From positions 3,004 through 11,117 of the forward strand of contig DGOT01000238.1 of assembly GCA_002389465.1 (NCBI GenBank): a DNA stretch of 8,114 bases. The letters are read 5' to 3'. The stretch's first letter is position 1, and each line of letters starts with the position of its first letter. The stretch comes from Bacteroidales bacterium UBA4459. GTDB taxonomy: Bacteria; Bacteroidota; Bacteroidia; Bacteroidales; F082. The position numbers were made by a program, and so were the translations under genes. This document shows, piece after piece, positions 1-5,828 of this stretch. The notes under the pieces were generated by a model, which had not been told where the DNA came from, ran no database searches, and saw only the letters and a program-made list of their open reading frames with translations.

Positions 1-8
1 TATTTTTG
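1..8 (+). promoter_or_regulatory. -7 promoter box (TAnnTTTG) of the first tetR gene
   Basis: The first eight bases, TATTTTTG, fit the Bacteroidota primary-sigma -7 consensus TAnnTTTG exactly. The box ends 28 bases before the tetR start codon, so transcription would begin at about 13-17, inside the operator-like repeat that follows. The matching -33 TTG element would lie outside the window and cannot be checked. Confidence 0.55.
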
Positions 9-9
9 C

Positions 10-26
10 GAGTGAATACTAACTAA
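10..26 (+). promoter_or_regulatory. Putative TetR operator, copy 1 (autoregulation)
   Basis: The 16 bases at 11-26 (AGTGAATACTAACTAA) recur exactly at 1060-1075, and in both places they lie about 10 bases before a start codon. They overlap an imperfect palindrome of the form TAGTnAnTAnTnACTA. This copy keeps five of eight symmetric pairs because its first base is G instead of T. It begins one base after the -7 box, so a bound repressor would cover the transcription start. That this TetR is the binder is inferred from adjacency. Confidence 0.5.
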
Positions 27-36
27 CATTGATAAT

Positions 37-615
37 ATGTTATCAGAAAGGCAACAACAGATCATAGATGAATCGATAAAGATTATTGATAAGAAAGGAA
101 TACAGGGACTGACCATTAAGAATCTGTCAAAAGCTATCGGTATTTCCGAGCCTGGTATTTACAGGCATTTTGAAAGTAAAACCGAAATCCTGATAAATAT
201 ATTGAATAATTTTAAAGAAATGGCGCTCGGCCTTTCCAGTATTATGGAAACCTACAACGTTTCAGCCATAGAAAAAATGAGATTTATGTTTTCGAAATTA
301 TTCGAAATGTTTCCAGAGAATCCTTCCATAGTTTCTGTAATTTTCTCGGAAGAAATTTTTAAAAATGAAGAAGTCTTAAAAAACAAAATCGCTGAAATCT
401 TAAACCTGAATACGCAAACAATTGAAAAGATAATTGCCAAAGGGCAAGCAGAAAAGAACGTGCGGGAAGATATAGACGAGGAAAGCCTCGCTTTGCTGGC
501 AATGGGTTCCATTAGGTTGCTTGTAAAAAAGTGGGATCTGAATAACCACAATTTTGATTTAAGCGCAGAAGGTGAAAAACTGATCAATGTATTAAGTAAA
601 GTACTGGAAAAATAA
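37..615 (+). CDS. TetR/AcrR-family transcriptional regulator
   Basis: This 192-residue protein has the usual TetR length and layout. An N-terminal helix-turn-helix domain spans residues 5-52, with the recognition region at 26-45 (TIKNLSKAIGISEPGIYRHF) followed by the typical SKTEIL. An all-helical C-terminal domain (about 60-192) should bind a ligand and form the dimer; its ligand cannot be read from the sequence. The start at 37 is the first Met of the frame and sits 10 bases after the operator-like repeat, giving a very short leader with no Shine-Dalgarno site. The cupin gene follows after 31 bases and is probably co-transcribed. Since the same repeat precedes the MMPL exporter gene, the protein most likely represses both its own unit and the exporter operon. 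The family call is firm; the regulon is inference. Confidence 0.9.
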   Translation: MLSERQQQIIDESIKIIDKKGIQGLTIKNLSKAIGISEPGIYRHFESKTEILINILNNFKEMALGLSSIMETYNVSAIEKMRFMFSKLFEMFPENPSIVSVIFSEEIFKNEEVLKNKIAEILNLNTQTIEKIIAKGQAEKNVREDIDEESLALLAMGSIRLLVKKWDLNNHNFDLSAEGEKLINVLSKVLEK

Positions 616-646
616 AATAATACTGTATTAATATAATCAAAAAAAC

Positions 647-985
647 ATGAAAATAACTAAAGTTGCAAAGATACCGGTGAAGGAAAATCCGCATAAAGTG
701 GACGCTCGGATGCTGTATGATAAAGAGTCGGCACAGACCGTGCATATTCAGTTAAATCCCGGCGAAAGACTGAAACCGCACATTACCCCCGCGGATGTTT
801 TCTTTTTCATTATTGAAGGAACTCCTGATATTCTTGTGGGCGATGAGAAACAAAGAGTCGAAACGAACAGCTTGGTGGAAAGCCCTAAGGATGTAGTACA
901 CTGTATCTATAATAATACTGATGAAGTTGTCAGGGTATTGGTGGTAAAGGCCCCCAAGCCCGTAGCAAAAACAAGAATATTGTAA
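647..985 (+). CDS. Small single-domain cupin protein
   Basis: The 112 residues form one cupin barrel. Motif 1 is recognisable from Gly39 to Gly65, with His45, Asp50, Glu57 and Gly58 (PGERLKPHITPADVFFFIIEG), and motif 2 includes Pro80 and His85. Metal-binding cupins usually carry two histidines in motif 1. Here the second is absent and ITPAD follows His45, leaving His45, Glu57 and His85 as possible ligands. No signal peptide is seen, so the protein is cytoplasmic. It lies 31 bases after tetR and just before a strong terminator, so the two appear to form a two-gene unit. It may bind a small ligand or help process the inducer; an enzymatic role is not demonstrable. The fold is fairly certain, the function unknown. 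Confidence 0.8.
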   Translation: MKITKVAKIPVKENPHKVDARMLYDKESAQTVHIQLNPGERLKPHITPADVFFFIIEGTPDILVGDEKQRVETNSLVESPKDVVHCIYNNTDEVVRVLVVKAPKPVAKTRIL

Positions 986-994
986 AGTAATCAG

Positions 995-1045
995 ACTGCC
1001 CACAATAAGCCGTTCCATGTGAACGATCAGTCGGGCAGTTTTTTT
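995..1045 (+). terminator. Branched rho-independent terminator after the cupin gene
   Basis: ACTGCCC (995-1001) pairs perfectly with GGGCAGT (1033-1039), and a run of seven T follows (1039-1045). Inside the loop a second perfect 5-bp hairpin forms, CGTTC (1011-1015) with GAACG (1021-1025). The structure starts ten bases after the cupin stop codon. It separates the tetR-cupin unit from the exporter operon, which therefore needs its own promoter. Confidence 0.85.
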
Positions 1046-1058
1046 AAATAGAATAAAG

Positions 1059-1075
1059 TAGTGAATACTAACTAA
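1059..1075 (+). promoter_or_regulatory. Putative TetR operator, copy 2 (upstream of the MMPL gene)
   Basis: This is the second exact copy of the 16-base sequence found at 11-26, ending eight bases before the exporter start codon. Here the palindrome is better: TAGTGAATACTAACTA (1059-1074) has six of eight symmetric pairs. No good TAnnTTTG box is visible between the terminator and this site; the nearest candidate, TAGAATAA at 1049-1056, matches poorly. The promoter position is therefore unclear, although an operator here would block initiation just upstream of the gene. Confidence 0.5.
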
Positions 1076-1083
1076 TATAAACA

Positions 1084-3411
1084 ATGGGAAAATTATTATA
1101 CAAATTGCTTAATTATTCATGGGCCAGCATGATCGTGATCCTGGTGATTACCGCCTTGTTTTTTCTGCAGATGAAAGAAAATACGCGGATGGAAACCGAT
1201 CTTGATAAATACATGCCCCATGATCATCCGGCTTTTATATACAGTGACCAGGCTGAGAAGTGGTTTAATATTAAGGATGGGATCATCATTGCCCTTGAAA
1301 ACCAGAAAGGCGTTTTTAATTCGGAGACTTTAGATACACTGAAACAACTCACCAAACGATTTCAAAAGTTTGATGAAATTGATAAGGCCGATGTAACATC
1401 CCTGTACACAGCAGATAATATTATTGGAACAGAGGGTGGAATGGACGTTAAACGTTTCTATAAAAGAGTTCCGAAATCGCCGGAGAAATTACAGCAACTT
1501 AAAGAGAATGTCGAAAACAACGAAATGATTTTCGGCAGGCTGGTATCAACTGACGAAACCGTTACTGTAATTATTGCGGAAATAGGAAATGATGTATTTA
1601 CTCAGGAATTTTACAACGAAATACTGGAAGTAGCCAAAGCTTCCGAAACGGATGATATAAAAATTCATGTTGCCGGTCGTCCCATTGTTGAAGGAACTAT
1701 GGCATTGCTTGGTCCGGAAGACATGAAGAGAATGGTGCCCATTGTTTTACTGGTTATCTTTCTTGTATTATTTCTCACTTTACGCAGTTTCAAAGGGACA
1801 CTTATTACGCTGGGGGTTGTCTTCTTTTCGACCATCTGGGCATTTGGGCTTATGGCTGTAGTAAATATTCCCATCTATGCCATTTCTACTATGATTCCTG
1901 TGATGCTTATTGCTATCGGTGTAGCAGATGGTATTCACCTATACAGCCATTTACACACATTTATTGACCATAATCCGACAGCCGGAAAAAAAGAAGCGAT
2001 TAAAGATATGATCAAACACATGTGGAAGCCGGTTGTCATGACTTCCATTACCACTGCCGTTGGCTTCATCTCTTTACTTACTTCTCAGGTATATCCGGTA
2101 AAATATTTCGGAATATTCACCGCATTCGGGGTAATGATGGCAATGGTATTTTCTCTGGTTTTTCTCCCTGCCGGTATTATGATCTTTGGTCTGCCCAAAG
2201 CGCGTAAAATAAATAAAGATGAAGATAAAGGCGGACATTCGCATTCAAAACTCGCCAACAATTTTGCTTCCATAGTAGTTAAAAATAAATATGTTTCTCT
2301 GGTAGGGACAGCTGTGATCATTATCCTCTCAGTAATCGGAATGCAGAAAATATGGATCAACTCCAGTTTCCTCGATAAATTTGAAGAGGACAGCGATATT
2401 GTGCAGACGGACAAGTTCATTAACAAACACTTTGGGGGTACAAGCACCTTAAACCTCATACTTGATGCCGATGGAAAAAAGGACGTATTCAAAGAGCCCG
2501 AAGTGCTGAAACTTGTTGATAAGATGCAGAAAGATGTGAACAATCAACTTCAGGTTGTTGGGAATACCTTTTCACTAGCCGACTACATCAACCGGATGAA
2601 CAAGGTGATGAATGCCGACGATGAAGCGTACAACACTATTCCTGACAGCAAAAACATGATCGCACAGTATTTATTGCTTTACGAAATGTCGGGCGACCCC
2701 GAAAATCTGAATAAGGTAGTGGATTACGATTATGAAAAACTGAACGTGATGTTTCAGCTGAAGAGCGATAATTCAAAAGCCATCAACTCGGCGCTTGATG
2801 TAATCCATACGTACGAAGACGATTTTAACCAATTAGGCATCACGCTGAACTATGCCGGTAGTGGATACAAAGGACTGGTATTTACCGATTTAATTCTTGA
2901 AGGACAGATAATGAGCCTCATTTTATCACTGATTATTATTGTTGTGTTGCTGTCGGTGATGTTCCGAAGTATTGGAATAGGCCTTATCGGTTCGGTTCCG
3001 ATCATTGTTACGGCACTTATAAGTTTCGGTATCATGGGCTTCCTGGGTATTCCGCTAAATACTACAACGGCCCTGCTGTCAAGTATTGCCATTGGTATAG
3101 GAATAGATTATGCGGTACATTTTCTGGAACAGTACAGGCATAATGCTTCCCAGACTGATGATAAACTGGTAGCTGCCCAGAAGACAATGGCCCACTCTGG
3201 GAAAGCGATTATTTACAATGCTATTGTGGTTATCGCTGGTTTCCTGGTGTTGTTGTTTTCCGTTTTCCCGCCAAACCGCGAGCTGGGCGCTTTGGTATCG
3301 CTGAATATGTTTACCAGTTTTGTGGGGACACTGACGATTATGCTCGTCTTGTTACACATGTCGAACATCTATTTTAAAAAAACAAACAAACAAATAAATC
3401 ATAAATATTAA
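1084..3411 (+). CDS. RND-superfamily MMPL-type exporter (12 TM)
   Basis: This 775-residue inner-membrane protein has the duplicated RND/MMPL layout. TM1 (about 12-29) is followed by a periplasmic domain (30-216) and TM2-6 (217-369). A cytoplasmic linker with a GGHSHS patch (383-388) follows, then TM7 (402-421), a second periplasmic domain (422-605) and TM8-12 (606-762). The proton-relay signatures are present in both halves: GVADGIH in TM4 (Asp282) and GIGIDYAVH in TM10 (Asp675). The size and two moderate periplasmic domains fit the COG1033/HAE3 type rather than the ~1040-residue AcrB type. Members of this family move lipids or other hydrophobic molecules using the proton gradient; the substrate here is unknown. 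No HlyD-type adaptor or TolC-type channel is encoded alongside. A LolA-like gene follows after 11 bases, so the pair is surely co-transcribed. Confidence 0.92.
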   Translation: MGKLLYKLLNYSWASMIVILVITALFFLQMKENTRMETDLDKYMPHDHPAFIYSDQAEKWFNIKDGIIIALENQKGVFNSETLDTLKQLTKRFQKFDEIDKADVTSLYTADNIIGTEGGMDVKRFYKRVPKSPEKLQQLKENVENNEMIFGRLVSTDETVTVIIAEIGNDVFTQEFYNEILEVAKASETDDIKIHVAGRPIVEGTMALLGPEDMKRMVPIVLLVIFLVLFLTLRSFKGTLITLGVVFFSTIWAFGLMAVVNIPIYAISTMIPVMLIAIGVADGIHLYSHLHTFIDHNPTAGKKEAIKDMIKHMWKPVVMTSITTAVGFISLLTSQVYPVKYFGIFTAFGVMMAMVFSLVFLPAGIMIFGLPKARKINKDEDKGGHSHSKLANNFASIVVKNKYVSLVGTAVIIILSVIGMQKIWINSSFLDKFEEDSDIVQTDKFINKHFGGTSTLNLILDADGKKDVFKEPEVLKLVDKMQKDVNNQLQVVGNTFSLADYINRMNKVMNADDEAYNTIPDSKNMIAQYLLLYEMSGDPENLNKVVDYDYEKLNVMFQLKSDNSKAINSALDVIHTYEDDFNQLGITLNYAGSGYKGLVFTDLILEGQIMSLILSLIIIVVLLSVMFRSIGIGLIGSVPIIVTALISFGIMGFLGIPLNTTTALLSSIAIGIGIDYAVHFLEQYRHNASQTDDKLVAAQKTMAHSGKAIIYNAIVVIAGFLVLLFSVFPPNRELGALVSLNMFTSFVGTLTIMLVLLHMSNIYFKKTNKQINHKY

Positions 3412-3422
3412 AACAGAAAAAA

Positions 3423-4208
3423 ATGAAAACATTAAAAATCACTTTGGCAGTAACAGTATTTTTCCTGGTAAGCGGATTAGCTAACCAGATGACTGCACAG
3501 CAACTAACCGGACGTGAGATTATTGATAAAGTCTATAATCTGCCGACGGGTGAAGACCAGACTTCTGATCTTACAATGACACTGATTAATAAAAGTGGCA
3601 GTGAGCGGGTACGCAAGATCAAGCAGTTTACCAAAGACATGGGAGATGTGGAAAAGAGCATTATGTTTTTTACTGCACCTGCCGATGTAAAGAATACGTC
3701 GTTTATGAGCTGGACTTATGATTCGGATAAGAGTGACGACCAGTGGATCTATCTGCCGGCGCTGAAAAAAGTGAAGCGGATTTCAAGCGACAGCAAAAGC
3801 GATTATTTCATGGGCTCCGATTTTACCTATGACGATCTGGGCGATCGGAAACTGGACGATGACACCCATAAGTTATTGCGTGAAGAAACCATCGATGGCG
3901 TGGATTACTATGTAGTTGAAAGTATCCCGAAAGACGAGGATTACATGTATAGTAAAACCACCACCTGGATTCGCAAAGATAATTTCATCGGCTTGAAAAA
4001 GGAATTTTATGACGAGGACGGCGAACTTCTAAAAATATTGAAGATTAAAAAATTTGAGGAAATCTCTGGTTTTATAGTCATCACCAGTTCCGAAATGGAA
4101 AATGTGCAAAAGAACCACCGTACAACCATGATTTTAAACAATGTTGAAATTAATACGGGTATTCCGGCCTCCAAATTTTCCGAAAGGATGATGATGAGGG
4201 GGATATAA
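3423..4208 (+). CDS. Periplasmic LolA-like protein (outer membrane lipoprotein-sorting family)
   Basis: The 261-residue product begins with a Sec signal peptide (residues 1 to about 25: MKTLK, a hydrophobic stretch, then MTAQ). The mature part matches the LolA-like family (PF17131) often annotated as outer membrane lipoprotein-sorting protein. Hallmarks are WIYLPALKKVKRIS (108-121), FMGSDFTYDDL (129-139), the YSK...TWI segment (176-183) and a C-terminal half of alternating beta strands. LolA folds are open beta half-barrels with a greasy cavity that carry acyl chains across the periplasm. Proteins of this family are commonly encoded next to MMPL exporters, as here, and may take substrate from or hand it to the pump. 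It is not the housekeeping LolA, which is shorter and differs in sequence. The family is confident; the cargo is unknown. Confidence 0.88.
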   Translation: MKTLKITLAVTVFFLVSGLANQMTAQQLTGREIIDKVYNLPTGEDQTSDLTMTLINKSGSERVRKIKQFTKDMGDVEKSIMFFTAPADVKNTSFMSWTYDSDKSDDQWIYLPALKKVKRISSDSKSDYFMGSDFTYDDLGDRKLDDDTHKLLREETIDGVDYYVVESIPKDEDYMYSKTTTWIRKDNFIGLKKEFYDEDGELLKILKIKKFEEISGFIVITSSEMENVQKNHRTTMILNNVEINTGIPASKFSERMMMRGI

Positions 4209-4222
4209 ATAAAGGGAACTCA

Positions 4223-4288
4223 ATGAAAAACAATTCTGTTTCCGGAATACTGTACAATTTGAAAAACAGACCATTAATTAATCAATAA
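4223..4288 (+). other. Short 21-codon ORF in the 114-bp gap; possible separated 5' end of the next gene
   Basis: An ATG at 4223, six bases after a purine-rich AAAGGGA (4211-4217), opens a 21-residue frame (MKNNSVSGILYNLKNRPLIN, then Q and stop). It ends within a few bases of a tandem TTAATTAA (4274-4281). Removing one TTAA would join this frame to the one read by the gene at 4323, with no stop between. That would add about 32 residues rich in Lys and Arg before a signal-like segment that lacks positive charge. It may equally be a non-coding spacer ORF. I see no similarity to a known peptide. Confidence 0.25.
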
Positions 4289-4322
4289 AAAACCTGGTTC
4301 TAAGGAAATAAACTGTCAAATT

Positions 4323-5219
4323 ATGGGTGCATTCATCGCTATATCTGTTCTGCTGTTAGCAATACCATTATATTGCACGGGGCAGGATAATAATGATACC
4401 ATCCCCGAAACAGGATTGGGTATAATTTCCCAGGTAAATCAGGGTGACAGTTATATTACATTTCCAACCGATATCGGAAACATTGAACCCCTCTGGTTTG
4501 AAGCCAACCTGATACCGAGCTTCAATATTCGTGTAAATAAAGATTCGCGTTTGATGGGAGTGCTCACCCCGCAGATTATCATCAGAATGTACCGTGAAGA
4601 ATCTTTCCCGGTGAGAACACCCAGTTATATACCACAAATAACAGTTTATTATAAATTGATTTCAAAAATAAACGCCAACAGCCTGAGTATTTTTGGGAAA
4701 ATTGCGCATCATTCAAATGGTCAGGATGGTGATTTTCTTTTGGAGGACGGAGAAGTAAACCTGAAATCAGGCGATTTTTCTACCAATTATTTTGAATTGG
4801 GCGTTATTAAAACAAATTATAATAAGAAGTTTAACGCAGTCCAGTTTTTTGGCGCGTCATTCGAGGTGCATCCACCGGGTTTGAGTAATACTTCCATGCA
4901 GGGGAAATATGGCTTCTACAGACTGAAGGGGATGTTTTCAATTTTTAAACTTCCTGTGGGTAACCAGGGAAAAAAGAAAAAAGCGAGTATCTCATTAAAA
5001 GGTCAGGCTGGCTGGATGTTTGGTGAGATAAATGACTGGAACCCCTGGTCACCGAACAGGTTTATCCTCAGTTTTACATTTTATTACCATCCGAAGTTTC
5101 TGGAAGATATTGGCTTTTTTGCACAAGTGTATCAGGGGATGGATTATTACAATATTTATTTTGTTCATCAAATAAGCGTAATCCGCTTTGGTATAATGAC
5201 AGAAATACTAAGATTTTAA
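4323..5219 (+). CDS. Outer-membrane beta-barrel with phospholipase A (OmpLA)-like active-site motif
   Basis: The 298-residue product starts with a hydrophobic export segment (2-17) and continues as alternating aromatic/polar strands typical of a beta-barrel, ending in Phe298. Residues 129-133 read HHSNG, matching the H-x-S-N-G signature of outer-membrane phospholipase A (PF02253), whose triad is His, Ser two residues on, and a downstream Asn. Here these could be His129, Ser131 and Asn155 (STNYFELG). The Ser-Asn distance is 24, against 12 in the E. coli enzyme, so the intervening loop would be longer. If active, it would hydrolyse phospholipid acyl esters in the outer leaflet. The export segment lacks the usual Lys/Arg start, and no upstream in-frame ATG exists after the stop at 4275-4277. 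The lipoprotein gene follows after 12 bases. Export and barrel nature are likely; lipase activity is inferred from one motif. Confidence 0.6.
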   Translation: MGAFIAISVLLLAIPLYCTGQDNNDTIPETGLGIISQVNQGDSYITFPTDIGNIEPLWFEANLIPSFNIRVNKDSRLMGVLTPQIIIRMYREESFPVRTPSYIPQITVYYKLISKINANSLSIFGKIAHHSNGQDGDFLLEDGEVNLKSGDFSTNYFELGVIKTNYNKKFNAVQFFGASFEVHPPGLSNTSMQGKYGFYRLKGMFSIFKLPVGNQGKKKKASISLKGQAGWMFGEINDWNPWSPNRFILSFTFYYHPKFLEDIGFFAQVYQGMDYYNIYFVHQISVIRFGIMTEILRF

Positions 5220-5231
5220 AAAATACAGACT

Positions 5232-5672
5232 ATGAAATACATAACAGTTATAGCCGCATTTTTATTGATAACATCCTGTGTAAATCAGGGGTCAGAAAAG
5301 AAGACGGGTAAAGAAGAAAAAAATATACATAAAGCCCAGTCCGAAGTGGTAACCCTTGATAACGGCGAAAAATGGAAAGCGAACTTTGCTACAACTAAAG
5401 GGATTATGAATATGAAATATTTAGTCGAAACTATAAATGAAGAAAGTAATATTGATGATTATCGCAAGCTGAGTGAGAATCTTCAAAAAGAATTTCAACA
5501 TATTTTTCAACGCTGCGATATGACCGGCGAAGCGCACAATCAATTGCACAGCTACCTTCACCCTATGTCGGAATGGTTTAAAACATTAAAAGAGGGTGAT
5601 ATGGATGAATGCCGGTCGGTCGTTGCATCATTGAATGAACATCTTGAAAAATATGATTCTTATTTTAAGTAA
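5232..5672 (+). CDS. Small helical lipoprotein, His/Cys/Met-rich, function unknown
   Basis: The 146-residue protein has a lipoprotein signal ending in LLITSC, so Cys16 would be acylated. A charged linker (17-40) follows, then a helical domain (about 55-145) that looks like a three- or four-helix bundle. No CxK/D-D/E-type surface-export signal follows the cysteine, so a periplasm-facing anchor is likely. The segment 90-112 is notable: His90, Cys95, His102, His106, His110 and Met112, with the three histidines four residues apart (HNQLHSYLH), which would put them on one helix face. Such spacing could bind a metal, but no named metal-binding family is recognised. The gene starts 12 bases after the barrel gene, so it should be co-transcribed with it. 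I do not recognise the family with certainty. Confidence 0.8.
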   Translation: MKYITVIAAFLLITSCVNQGSEKKTGKEEKNIHKAQSEVVTLDNGEKWKANFATTKGIMNMKYLVETINEESNIDDYRKLSENLQKEFQHIFQRCDMTGEAHNQLHSYLHPMSEWFKTLKEGDMDECRSVVASLNEHLEKYDSYFK

Positions 5673-5828
5673 ATAATTCATAAAAACATGAAACGACCAT
5701 GAATTTTATTAATCATAAAATACACACACGAGAATGATTAAAAAAATTCATGGGAGAGCGAAGCGGTTCCATCTGCGCGGAAATTTTGGAATAGCTTCAT
5801 ATTTAACGAATTACAAAATTTTAAACAG
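5673..5828. other. 156-bp intergenic region before the DUF1302 gene
   Basis: The left half holds the inverted repeat described separately. The right half (5751-5780) is unusually GC-rich for this window (GGGAGAGCGAAGCGG, CTGCGCGG), with no coding frame and no clear match to a known element. AAATTTTG at 5781-5788 differs from the TAnnTTTG box by one base and could drive the DUF1302 gene, but no good -33 element stands about 20 bases upstream. Whether the last two transport genes have their own promoter is therefore open. Confidence 0.4.
5697..5753. repeat. 20-bp inverted repeat, 19/20 matched, 17-base loop
   Basis: The arm at 5697-5716 and the reverse complement of 5734-5753 agree at 19 of 20 positions; both begin CCATGAA and end AATCAT, with one A/T difference in the central T-rich part. 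The loop (5717-5733) contains an ACACACAC run. As RNA it would form a long AT-rich hairpin 24 bases after the lipoprotein stop codon. No T-run follows the right arm, so it is not a classical terminator. Possible roles are mRNA stabilisation, a partial transcription barrier, a protein-binding site, or a miniature palindromic element. Confidence 0.75.

Noticed and set aside
752..1084. 110-codon open frame on the minus strand across the cupin gene and terminator
   Set aside because: It runs antisense to a well-supported cupin gene, includes the terminator hairpin in its coding sequence and shows no recognisable domain.
2085..2543. 152-codon minus-strand open frame inside the MMPL gene
   Set aside because: It is fully contained in a gene with clear family motifs; the Ser-rich composition is what the reverse strand of such coding sequence yields.
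4253..4261. TACAATTTG as a promoter -7 box for the lipase-like gene
   Set aside because: It has three instead of two bases between TA and TTTG, and no TTG element stands at the right distance upstream.
4370..4385. Possible lipobox in the lipase-like protein (PLYC, Cys18)
   Set aside because: Tyr at the -1 position is not accepted in lipoboxes, and the C-terminal barrel features suggest an integral outer-membrane protein.
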